Source: Lyophyllum atratum
Taxonomy: Eukaryota; Basidiomycota; Agaricomycetes; Agaricales; Lyophyllaceae
NCBI GenBank assembly: GCA_014905825.1
Contig: JACGCN010000005.1
Coordinates: forward strand, 62,001 to 126,000
DNA: 64,000 nt
Direction: 5' to 3'
Shown here: positions 56,729 to 64,000 of the stretch, piece by piece
Layout of the letters: each line of letters opens with the position of its first letter
Position numbering within the stretch: the stretch's first letter is position 1
Translations under genes and position numbers: made by a program
Notes under the pieces: model-generated
Told to the model about the DNA's origin: nothing
Databases searched by the model: none
Seen by the model: only the letters and a program-made list of their open reading frames with translations

Positions 56729-57127
56729 ATGGAATACACGGAGCGAAAGCTTTTACCTGCATTACGACGTGCCGTAGAGACTTTTTCAGTGATATCAGGC
56801 AGGAGTATCTCCGAAAGCTCAGGCCAACCGCTGGTCCCAACAGCATCGGGGTACCTCTCCCTCGTTCCGTCGCAGTGGTCACAGCACACCAACTGTATTC
56901 AAATACAAAATGCTTCTGGCAGACATGTGGTCTGGGCGAGGTCGGAAGCACGGACGTCAGAGCTGCGGCGTCTCGTGCAAGGCTGGCAAGAAGTAGAACG
57001 GGCCATTCAGAGTGTTGGGGAGGCTGGGCGACAGGACCGGCCGGCGACCTGGTGGATTCACGGGGACGACGCTACGGGGCCTCCAACGCCTGTGTTCATG
57101 ATTACGGCGTTGCGATACGCAGATTAG
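56729..57127 (+). CDS. Hypothetical protein, 132 aa
   Basis: Single-exon frame from an ATG (MEYTERKLLPALRRAV). The composition is balanced and gene-like, with a probable N-terminal amphipathic helix and Trp/Arg-rich central part, and no domain I recognise. An upstream exon is possible. The alternative is a chance frame in a region with other exon-like fragments. Confidence 0.35.
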   Translation: MEYTERKLLPALRRAVETFSVISGRSISESSGQPLVPTASGYLSLVPSQWSQHTNCIQIQNASGRHVVWARSEARTSELRRLVQGWQEVERAIQSVGEAGRQDRPATWWIHGDDATGPPTPVFMITALRYAD

Positions 57128-57402
57128 ATCATAGAGTATTTTCTGCCTTCCCTTCTTTTCCTCGTATGTATCCCTTTTCCTTGATCTGTCCTTCGTTCCC
57201 ATTCTTTCCGTTCCCATTCGGCTCTACGCATGACTTGCGCATATTCAAATATGCTGTTGTCGGGACACACAATACACTTGAGAATTGAGCGCTGAGCTGT
57301 AGTCCCGACTCCCGATTCCCTACTACATCTTACATGGCCACTGCCCCTCATGCTCGCAAAATAGCACAAGAAAAAGAGTTTGTCATTTCGGTTCTACTCA
57401 TA

Positions 57403-57489
57403 AGGCACTGCCAGGACTCGAACCTGGGTTACGAGAAGAAGCCGATCAACGATCAGAATCTCGAGTGATAACCACTACACTACAGCGCC
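57403..57489 (-). tRNA. tRNA-Gln (anticodon CTG) with intron
   Basis: Minus strand. The acceptor GGCGCTG pairs with CAGTGCC. The D arm is TAGTGTAGTGGTTATCA, typical of Gln/Glu tRNAs. The anticodon stem CGAGA/TCTCG has anticodon CTG and a 15-nt intron starting after the base 3' of the anticodon. The T arm is CCCAGGTTCGAGTCCTGG. The internal promoter boxes are intact. Confidence 0.88.
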
Positions 57490-57945
57490 GTGCTACTCAT
57501 ATACTCCGTGACCATACTATTGATTTGTCAATGCTGCATGACCGCGTAGAAATAGTCTCTAGACCGACGCGCATACAGTGCCACCAACCAATAAAACGCC
57601 TTGAGGCTCCCTTCATCGATACATCAGCGCTCAGCCGTCATTGACTTCTCTCTGGCGGAATTGGAGCCAGAAGCCAGATACCTACATACAGACCGTGAAA
57701 GTTGCTTACGCTGCAATACGCAGAACGAATGCGGCATCGAATATGCTGTTCTCAGGCTCTTACATCAATATAGACTAGTATAGACTCTGATTCGGGTTTA
57801 TTACTTCCTTTCTACTAGTACTGGAGTATATATCCAATTGAGTCGCGTTGGTCCTGCCTTCGACGACCAGTTACTGGCTGTTGTCAGTGAATCACCGAGG
57901 ATCACGGGGTTGAATTGATCCAAATTTCGCCCTGACAATTCCAAT
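57490..57945. other. Intergenic between tRNA-Gln and the Ngaro-like element
   Basis: Only short frames; no repeat or RNA feature recognised. Confidence 0.4.
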
Positions 57946-57981
57946 GAGCCGACCCGTATCATTTTCGTATCGAGGTAGCGC
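57946..57981 (-). repeat. Split direct repeat B2 (3' end of the element)
   Basis: Identical 36-bp copy of B1 beyond A2. Its left edge is taken as the element's 3' end; the exact end could be a few bases further out. Confidence 0.75.
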
Positions 57982-58084
57982 GTACAGAATTACTACGAAA
58001 AAGCAATCAAAACGGCAGATAGCCAGTTTTGCGTGTACTAGTACCTGATGTCAAAATAATACAGAGAGGGATGCGGGTGGGAGG

Positions 58085-58427
58085 GACACGAAAATAATCG
58101 GTGCCTGGTATAACGAGCTAGCGAAGCGTCGTCAACACGAATATCCCTGAGGATAAAAAGTGACTGTATCTCACCTAGCGAAGGAAAGTCAAGACGAGGA
58201 TCCCTGGGGACGTCTCATCTTGTCTTGCCCTTCTTCTAGGCTAGATAAGTCTCTCAATTCGTGAAACCACCCCACGCGTGATAAAAATAGATCACCGCAT
58301 CAAAACAAACCACTAACCCGCGCGGCGCGTTGTGTGTGATTGTTTTGGGTGTGCATGTGCACGCGCCGTGCCGCCGGCACCCAGTTTGACTGCATTGGAC
58401 TAGAGTAAATTAAAATTTAAACCCTGA
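58085..58427 (-). repeat. Split direct repeat A2
   Basis: 343 bp in the same orientation as A1, between the recombinase gene's trailing region and B2. Confidence 0.9.
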
Positions 58428-58530
58428 CCAATTCAGTAGCTTGGGTCCTCAGGACTTTTCGGACTTTCGAAATAGAATAGCAAAATCGGGTCGGACAACC
58501 CGGCGGCTGAGAAGCCAACCGGGAAGCCGA

Positions 58531-58566
58531 GAGCCGACCCGTATCATTTTCGTATCGAGGTAGCGC
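58531..58566 (-). repeat. Split direct repeat B1
   Basis: 36 bp (plus strand begins GAGCCGACCCG and ends GAGGTAGCGC), 250 bp after the recombinase stop codon; identical to B2. Confidence 0.8.
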
Positions 58567-58816
58567 TAAAATACTAATGTGAGATGAGGTACGATGTGAG
58601 GAGCGATAGGAAAAGGAGATCGCGGTAGGAAGTAAAAGTGTTCATTGTAAAGTAAAGAAAAGTGTTTGTTATATATAAAGTAAAAAGGGGAGGTACGTAG
58701 CTGGTTGAGAACGCGAAGATTGACCGAAAGGGTTCGTGGGATATCGGTCAGAGAAAAGAAAAGAGATAGAGAGACAGGGGCCAGGTGGAATAGGATGGGC
58801 ATGGAAGAATAGGGGA

Positions 58817-59845
58817 TCAGGGGCGGTGTATATAGCGAGGACGGTGAACGTAAACAGGCTCGTGATGGGAACGACCATAGAGGAGTGCTTGTAAGAGGAC
58901 GGGATGTTTGCGGATATAGACTTGATAGGCATCGGATGACCAGCGGCCAATCCCCTGAATAATTGCAGGCGCCACCCCGTCCGCGGCCAGAGCGGTTGCC
59001 CCACCAGCTCTCATAGATGCACCCCCGATGTCGCCATCGAAGAATTGGCGAAGGCGCGTCATAAAATACCGACGCACTGGAACGGTCCCGTCGGCTCTGA
59101 GCCAGAGTGGGGAGCTAAAGGGGAAACGACGGTCGCGACTGGCCAGGTAGGCCAAGAAAGCGCGGTGAGGGTCGTTGATCCCATCTCTGCGTTGTAGGAT
59201 GACAGTATTGCCCTCGAAGGCGACGTCGGCTTTGTGGGTAGGTAGGAAGAATTTGAATTCGGTGTCGCAGATAGTAACGGTGTTACGGCGCACAGTCTTG
59301 CGAGGGTTACGAAGGTTACGGTTGTCAGGATATGTGAGTTCACCCAGGCGTAACAGGGCGAAGAAACCGGTGAATAGCTGGGCGCAGAAAAGCAAGTCGT
59401 CGTGGTCCTGGGAACCTGCATAATGGGTAGCGACACGATCTAAGTCCTCGACGGTTAAAGCTCGTTTACGGTGAACCGGCACCCCGCGCGCTCGCCGGCA
59501 ACCCTTCATGGTGCGAATAACAATAGGAGAGTTGCGGACTTCCCGCACGTTGGGGAAGTAAGGCTCGAGGAGGCCGCAGATCCCGGAGAGGTAAGAGCTG
59601 ACAGAGTTGGGTCGAACGAATTCAGACATGTAAACCGCGTAGAAGCTAATAGTATCGACGGTGGGTTCGACGGGGAAATCGTGGTTGCGAACGAAATTGA
59701 GGTAGGAATTGAGTGCAGAGTTGTAGTTCATTTCGGTAGTGGAATCAATAGCTTGTCCGAGAGCAATGGCGCGCGCTCGAATGAGGCGCTCTCGACTCCA
59801 GACAGGACGGACTGGCTGCCTGGATCGAACGGGGAATGGGATCAT
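58817..59845 (-). CDS. Tyrosine recombinase of the Ngaro-like element
   Basis: 342 aa. A SAM-like N-terminal domain (about 15-110) precedes the catalytic domain. Box I arginine is R166 (FFALLRLGELT). Box II reads ASMRAGGATAL (R279) with alanine at the position of the usual HxxR histidine. Then W302 (IGRWSSDAYQVYIRKHP) stands in the second His/Trp position, and Y310 is the likely nucleophile. The enzyme would integrate the circular cDNA. Its ATG overlaps the stop of the RT ORF as ATGA, so it is probably translated by coupled termination-reinitiation. Related basidiomycete elements also seem to lack the box II histidine (from memory of the family). Confidence 0.88.
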   Translation of the reverse strand: MIPFPVRSRQPVRPVWSRERLIRARAIALGQAIDSTTEMNYNSALNSYLNFVRNHDFPVEPTVDTISFYAVYMSEFVRPNSVSSYLSGICGLLEPYFPNVREVRNSPIVIRTMKGCRRARGVPVHRKRALTVEDLDRVATHYAGSQDHDDLLFCAQLFTGFFALLRLGELTYPDNRNLRNPRKTVRRNTVTICDTEFKFFLPTHKADVAFEGNTVILQRRDGINDPHRAFLAYLASRDRRFPFSSPLWLRADGTVPVRRYFMTRLRQFFDGDIGGASMRAGGATALAADGVAPAIIQGIGRWSSDAYQVYIRKHPVLLQALLYGRSHHEPVYVHRPRYIHRP

Positions 59846-62800
59846 TTTTCTAACGCCCCCAGTAACCTATCGGGGGGTTGAAAAACCTGAATATTCAGGA
59901 GAGGATCCATTTGCATAGCGACGTGGAAAAGGTTTCGGGATAACGCGTCGGCGACGCCGTTCTCCTTCCCGGGAACATGGATGACCCGGAGCTGATGGTC
60001 TGTGTCAATGAGGATATCACAGGCTACCCTAAGAAGGGTGTTGTAGGTAGGCAGGGCGTGTAAGGAGGAGAAGATATCGACTGTGTTCTTGTTATCGGTG
60101 AAGATGATGATTTTCGCCGGCGACGGAATAGGTAGACATGTCGCATGATGAAGGGCGAAGACGACGCAGAGAGCTTCATGATAGAATATGAGGTCCTTCG
60201 GCGCCCAGGCGGGAATCGAGCCGAAGAAACCTGTATGAGTCAGAGGGTGATAAAAACCATACCCGTCGAGAGATGCGTCACAGAATAATACCGCGTCTGC
60301 AGAAGGAAAAGACCAATCCAACGACCGGACGAGCCTCACGCCCGTTGAGTCGATCAGATGGTCCTTCGCCCATAGCAATTCCCTGCGTACATCGGAATTT
60401 ACCCAGATGCGCGCGTTTGGGGAATCCTTTCCTGCGATCTTAGAGTATAACTCACAGATACATGGGCGCAGGAGTGGGTAGACGTTAAACGCCCAGTTGA
60501 GATGACCCCCTAGACCCTGCCACTCGCGGAGGGAGAATCTAGAACTACCGGACGCGCCAGTTGTGGCGCAGAAACGAGTAATCTTGGCGATCAACTCGGT
60601 TTTACTAGCCGCCGGCAACGTGAGCGTCATTTGGTTGGGGTCGACTTCGATGCCAATGATGACGAGCGGTGCTCCCGCGACTTGTTTCCGCTCGCTGTGA
60701 GGAATGCCGAGGTCGTCGAGGAGCTTGAGGAAGTTCGCCTGGCTGGTAGGCAACGACTTGTGATACGGCGGGTAGAACGTGTAGTCGTGCGATAAACACG
60801 GCCCAAACGCGTCGTCCGAATAGATAAGTAGCATATGTATTGATCGAACGTACTTGGCAATCCAGATGACCAGCGACATGAACGCGATCCAAATTGCTTG
60901 AGCCGCCCTACCCCCGAAAGCATTGCAGCGATCGACATGGCGAAGACCGTCAATAGTGTTAACTTGCTTGATTGCCCAGTAGAATGACATAGGCATGTGT
61001 CGATACGCCTCGGCGACGTCCGACTTGAAAAGAATAAGTTCTGCATCCTTCCCAATAGCCTCCCGAAGGAAGAGGAGCATGTTCCCGAGCAAAGACATGT
61101 CGTCCAAAGGATAACCCGATATGTCCTCCCGCTGTATCATCGAATTGAGGGAGAACGTACCCGCGGATTGGTCGGTTATCATTCTGAACGTGTCGGTGTT
61201 GGGCTTAGGAATTGCGTGTATGGGCATGCTGTACATGCCAGGGAGGAGATCAGGCCCGAAAGCTTCTGAGAAACGACCTTTGTTGATTTCGGTGTCCCGC
61301 TGGTCGCGCAGGAATTGAGCCTCCCCAGGTGCGGTAGGCGACCCAAAAGTAGCGTCATAGGTGTCCGGGTATTCCCCCCAATGAGTATCGGCCCAAGGCC
61401 AGAACCCCTCACGAAGGCCTTTACATATGGAAGCGACGAACGGTTTGTTGGGATGGTCGGATAGCAAGGATTCGAAGACATCAACTTTAATAGGAGTTAC
61501 GATCTTGAAAAGATCGGGGTGGTCAGCGATGGTGTTCGCGACCACAGGGTTATTAAGTTCGGAAAGGGGGATGGAAGGTAGTGGTTCAGCGCTTTCGGTC
61601 CAATCGGCAGCTGACTTTGAGAGCGAATTCGGCGGCTCCCAAAGGTTATGGCGGAGGTATCTAGGCCTCAGCGCGCTTCGCTCCGCCTCCCTCCTGGACG
61701 CACTTTGATGCGCCGTGGCTTTTCGACCCACACTTCCTACACTGGTGGATGAAGCGACATTTCCCTGCAGCGTTGGTGCAGGGATGGTCGGCAGAGTTGA
61801 AACGATTGCAAATTTCGTTCCTAGTACCTCCCGATCCAGCGGAACCTTTTCGGCCTCCATCTGCTCCGACGAGCCGACCCATGGGGGTGCCGATGGCGGT
61901 CCAGAGATTGGTGAAGAGATGCGTGTCGGTGAGGAGGTTCTGCTGCCCTCCGGCGACCAAGTTCCGGGCAGCGATGTCGTAAAGGATAATCCTGCTGTGG
62001 TAGGAGACTTGGATGGAGGCGAACATGCCCTCGATATGCTTCGCCCACGCGTTAAGTTCAGCTGTACGTTCCTCGAACGCGTAAATATAGGCTTCGGCTG
62101 CAAAACGCCAGGCGAGTGACCAATCCTGTGAGGTGAGGATTTTCTTGGCTGGCTCGAGCCTGGAGAACCGGATTTCAGTATCTCCCACGCGGCCAGACTC
62201 CTCTTTAGGAGGGACGATTGAATGGATTGCGGAGAAGACAGCGTGGAGGTTGACGGCTGTTCCTCGGATAATAGCATCCCATTCGGGGAATCCAGGCGGG
62301 GCGGAGCAGCTGGACATGATATTGCGTTTGACATATTGCGGGTCCCGGGAGAATCGAGCGAGGACACTCTGCGTGATTTTACATTGTGGTCGCTGGACCT
62401 GCTGAGCGACAGCCTCCTTTTGGAACCATGGCATGTCAGTCGCGGTGAGTTTACGTCTCTTCCCATCCCCGTTAGAACTTCCTTCGGGGGAGGGAGATCG
62501 GGCTCGGACCAATGATCGGGCCTGAGCTCGGTCGAGGAATTCCTGGAGATCCTGCCCATCCTGTCCTTCAGGTGGGTTCTGCGGATCGGGTAGCGGGTTC
62601 GCCCCCGCGGCTGCGCCAGCGAGTGCGGAACCGGCGTGATCACCTCGTCTCTCGGCGGATTGGAGCTCCCGCTGAATGTCGTCAAGGGCAGATAAGTACT
62701 CCTTGATGGCGAGCTTCTTCGCCAAGCCGTCCCCTGGCGCTGAGCTGAGAACTTGGAAGATCGATATGGAGGCATCCCCTTTTTCGAACTTTTCCAGTCG

Positions 62801-63111
62801 GTAATCCTCGAGGATCCCTTCGACCTGCTTAGAGATGTTGAATTGGAATTCCATGTCACCTGAGGGGTTTCCGGAGGACTGGGAAGGGAGAGTCGACCCA
62901 GAAGCGTGGGCGGACAAGGGTTGCTCGGACCCGGGGATGTGAGACGGTCTATTAGCGGCACTGGGGATGGGATCCTGAGACGATCCAGCAGAGCGGGCTT
63001 CTCCCTCAATTCCTGGGATGGAGGCTCCGGCGGCAGAAGGTCCTGCATTTGATCCGGAGGCTTCAGTCTGTCCAGGAGCGAAGGCGATACGACGGGATGT
63101 GGAGCCGGCAT
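59842..63111 (-). CDS. Reverse transcriptase-RNase H ORF with long N-terminal extension overlapping gag
   Basis: 1,089 codons from ATG 63111. Reverse transcriptase spans about residues 550-830, with AIPKPNTDTFRMITDQS, FKSDVAEAYRHMP and the catalytic LLIYSDDAFG near 763. RNase H lies at about 920-1,065 with its acidic residues in LFCDASLDGYGF, HEALCVVFAL, FTDNKNTV and VADALSRN. The first 480 codons overlap gag completely in another frame and contain four LLDRL-like motifs in the first 75 residues. The ATG is only 10 nt downstream of the gag ATG, so leaky scanning could start it. Alternatively RT is made by frameshifting near the gag end and the overlap is chance. Confidence 0.85.
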   Translation of the reverse strand: MPAPHPVVSPSLLDRLKPPDQMQDLLPPEPPSQELREKPALLDRLRIPSPVPLIDRLTSPGPSNPCPPTLLGRLSLPSPPETPQVTWNSNSTSLSRSKGSSRITDWKSSKKGMPPYRSSKFSAQRQGTAWRRSSPSRSTYLPLTTFSGSSNPPRDEVITPVPHSLAQPRGRTRYPIRRTHLKDRMGRISRNSSTELRPDHWSEPDLPPPKEVLTGMGRDVNSPRLTCHGSKRRLSLSRSSDHNVKSRRVSSLDSPGTRNMSNAISCPAAPPRLDSPNGMLLSEEQPSTSTLSSPQSIQSSLLKRSLAAWEILKSGSPGSSQPRKSSPHRIGHSPGVLQPKPIFTRSRNVQLNLTRGRSISRACSPPSKSPTTAGLSFTTSLPGTWSPEGSRTSSPTRISSPISGPPSAPPWVGSSEQMEAEKVPLDREVLGTKFAIVSTLPTIPAPTLQGNVASSTSVGSVGRKATAHQSASRREAERSALRPRYLRHNLWEPPNSLSKSAADWTESAEPLPSIPLSELNNPVVANTIADHPDLFKIVTPIKVDVFESLLSDHPNKPFVASICKGLREGFWPWADTHWGEYPDTYDATFGSPTAPGEAQFLRDQRDTEINKGRFSEAFGPDLLPGMYSMPIHAIPKPNTDTFRMITDQSAGTFSLNSMIQREDISGYPLDDMSLLGNMLLFLREAIGKDAELILFKSDVAEAYRHMPMSFYWAIKQVNTIDGLRHVDRCNAFGGRAAQAIWIAFMSLVIWIAKYVRSIHMLLIYSDDAFGPCLSHDYTFYPPYHKSLPTSQANFLKLLDDLGIPHSERKQVAGAPLVIIGIEVDPNQMTLTLPAASKTELIAKITRFCATTGASGSSRFSLREWQGLGGHLNWAFNVYPLLRPCICELYSKIAGKDSPNARIWVNSDVRRELLWAKDHLIDSTGVRLVRSLDWSFPSADAVLFCDASLDGYGFYHPLTHTGFFGSIPAWAPKDLIFYHEALCVVFALHHATCLPIPSPAKIIIFTDNKNTVDIFSSLHALPTYNTLLRVACDILIDTDHQLRVIHVPGKENGVADALSRNLFHVAMQMDPLLNIQVFQPPDRLLGALEK

Positions 63112-63121
63112 TATGGCTCAT
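61661..63121 (-). CDS. gag: Gag-like protein of the Ngaro-like element
   Basis: 486 aa. The N-terminus is disordered (Ser/Gly/Pro). A helical segment follows (KQVEGILEDYRLEKFEKGDA) as seen in DIRS-order Gag proteins, then a central helical domain (about 230-420, WSLAWRFAAEAYIYAFEERT). The C-terminus holds a Cys/His-rich cluster (CNRFNS, CRFIHQCRKCGSKSHGASKC), the putative nucleic-acid-binding finger. Start chosen at the first ATG after A1, 47 nt inside the A1 boundary. Confidence 0.85.
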   Translation of the reverse strand: MSHNAGSTSRRIAFAPGQTEASGSNAGPSAAGASIPGIEGEARSAGSSQDPIPSAANRPSHIPGSEQPLSAHASGSTLPSQSSGNPSGDMEFQFNISKQVEGILEDYRLEKFEKGDASISIFQVLSSAPGDGLAKKLAIKEYLSALDDIQRELQSAERRGDHAGSALAGAAAGANPLPDPQNPPEGQDGQDLQEFLDRAQARSLVRARSPSPEGSSNGDGKRRKLTATDMPWFQKEAVAQQVQRPQCKITQSVLARFSRDPQYVKRNIMSSCSAPPGFPEWDAIIRGTAVNLHAVFSAIHSIVPPKEESGRVGDTEIRFSRLEPAKKILTSQDWSLAWRFAAEAYIYAFEERTAELNAWAKHIEGMFASIQVSYHSRIILYDIAARNLVAGGQQNLLTDTHLFTNLWTAIGTPMGRLVGADGGRKGSAGSGGTRNEICNRFNSADHPCTNAAGKCRFIHQCRKCGSKSHGASKCVQEGGGAKRAEA

Positions 63122-63168
63122 AATCTATGTTATAACGGCTTGGATGAGTGAAAGCGATGTATTATTTA

Positions 63169-63511
63169 GACACGAAAATAATCGGTGCCTGGTATAACGA
63201 GCTAGCGAAGCGTCGTCAACACGAATATCCCTGAGGATAAAAAGTGACTGTATCTCACCTAGCGAAGGAAAGTCAAGACGAGGATCCCTGGGGACGTCTC
63301 ATCTTGTCTTGCCCTTCTTCTAGGCTAGATAAGTCTCTCAATTCGTGAAACCACCCCACGCGTGATAAAAATAGATCACCGCATCAAAACAAACCACTAA
63401 CCCGCGCGGCGCGTTGTGTGTGATTGTTTTGGGTGTGCATGTGCACGCGCCGTGCCGCCGGCACCCAGTTTGACTGCATTGGACTAGAGTAAATTAAAAT
63501 TTAAACCCTGA
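63169..63511 (-). repeat. Split direct repeat A1
   Basis: 343 bp at the 5' end of the element, identical as read to A2. Probably carries the promoter for the element transcript. Confidence 0.9.
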
Positions 63512-64000
63512 TGAACGCGTTCTCGATCTCACCATCATCGACATCGGCTCGAGACATGTGTCGCGAGCCTTGCGTCATCGTGACTGGTTCGAATAGCCTC
63601 ATGTAAGTATGTACTCATCCCCTTCCTCTATGGATCCACCGTGCTGAGCCGCGCCCCCGCTTCCAGGCGCCCTTGGCAAGCCCACCTACCTGTTATGGCA
63701 CCTGACCCTCAAACGGCCGCATCCAGGTACCTTTGCATCTGCGCTTTCAAGCCTGCAATATCCAAGGTATAGGCCTCTCTATCATTTCTCGCTATAGCAC
63801 GAACCCCCTAAGAAGGACGGCGCGAGTTATCGACTGTAAGAGCTTGAGGAAGTTCTGAAGGGCGGAATAAGTCAACGACGGCACTGGTATGCTCCTGTGA
63901 TTCCTCATTTACAATCAGCCGTCTAACCTCCCTTCCTCCTAAGACAGAGTCGTACTATTCGAGGCCATCTGAACTCAGCTCCCGCGTCCCAGCTGAACGT
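63512..64000. other. Right flank; possible gene fragments
   Basis: Immediately after the element, plus-strand frames run DERVLDLTIIDIGSRH... to a stop at about 63597, and a spliced alternative (ATG 63557, intron 63602-63667) reads GSNS...ALGKPTYLLWHL. Either could be a remnant of a gene entered by the element or the start of a gene continuing to the right. No domain recognised. Confidence 0.3.

Larger units (their letters stand above)
57946..63511 (-). mobile_element. Ngaro-like (DIRS-order) tyrosine-recombinase retrotransposon, structurally complete
   Basis: Minus-strand order: A1 (63511-63169), gag, RT-RNase H, tyrosine recombinase, B1 (58566-58531), A2 (58427-58085), B2 (57981-57946). This is the split-direct-repeat architecture of Ngaro/PAT-like elements, which use circularisation and a recombinase instead of LTRs plus integrase. 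The two A repeats (343 bp) and the two B repeats (36 bp) are identical as read, and all three ORFs are open, so the copy looks young and potentially active. No target duplication is expected for this mechanism and none is seen. The B1-A2 linker (58428-58530) and A2-B2 linker (57982-58084) show nothing else. Confidence 0.9.

Noticed and set aside
58085..63511. The 343-bp direct repeats as ordinary LTRs
   Set aside because: No integrase; a tyrosine recombinase is present, and the separate 36-bp B repeats show the split-direct-repeat layout instead.

Overview
The window is a repeat-rich stretch of a basidiomycete (Agaricomycetes-type) nuclear genome. The evidence is short introns (about 45-65 nt, GT-AG, CTNAY branch sites), a MUB1/samB-type MYND gene with the strongly conserved agaric N-terminus, agaric-style F-box genes, two nuclear tRNAs, and transposon families typical of mushrooms: Ty3/gypsy, Ty1/copia, KDZ, hAT-like MITEs and a Ngaro/DIRS-order element. 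There are no prokaryotic or organellar features. Exon models were built by hand from splice signals and reading frame; most close exactly in frame.

Layout. 1-8.2 kb: a Ty3/gypsy element (minus strand, running off the left edge) inserted into the reverse transcriptase of a Ty1/copia element. The gypsy gag-protease ORF is separated from an in-frame pol by one TGA followed by CTA, a known readthrough context. 10.1-20.9 kb: a tandem F-box cluster (two intact genes, one with a 1-nt frameshift) sharing a promoter block with CACGTG, plus an MLKL-like helical-bundle gene and its decayed copy. 22.4-38.9 kb: the most notable part, a 16.5-kb segment bounded by inverted repeats, each with four TTCGCGAA palindromes. 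It carries an apparently intact 11-exon KDZ transposase, an adjacent TET/JBP-type 2-oxoglutarate dioxygenase, a viroplasmin/RNase H1 N-domain gene, a SANT-like proline-rich gene and an acidic-tailed gene. I interpret it as a cargo-bearing KDZ transposon. Inside it a 3,230-bp tandem duplication truncated one dioxygenase copy, and a 632-bp hAT-type MITE with a clean 8-bp target duplication then entered the second copy.

41.7-49.4 kb: a small double-stranded-RNA-binding-domain gene, a divergent F-box gene, the MUB1/samB-like gene (with two apparent frame breaks in G-rich coding sequence) and tRNA-Leu(CAG). 51.4-57.5 kb: an 8-exon multipass membrane protein gene, a 730-bp MITE with 77-bp inverted repeats, a small hypothetical ORF and an intron-containing tRNA-Gln(CTG). 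57.9-63.5 kb: a structurally complete Ngaro-like tyrosine-recombinase retrotransposon with split direct repeats (A1-ORFs-B1-A2-B2); its two 343-bp A repeats are identical as read. Its gag is overlapped by a long open second frame continuous with RT-RNase H, and the RT and recombinase ORFs share an ATGA stop-start.

How the genes may work together: the F-box/helical-bundle cluster looks like an expanding ubiquitin-ligase-adaptor and possible immune/cell-death locus. The KDZ segment couples a transposase to a DNA-base-oxidising enzyme family, a pairing already reported for mushroom genomes; here both sit with further cargo between recognisable ends.
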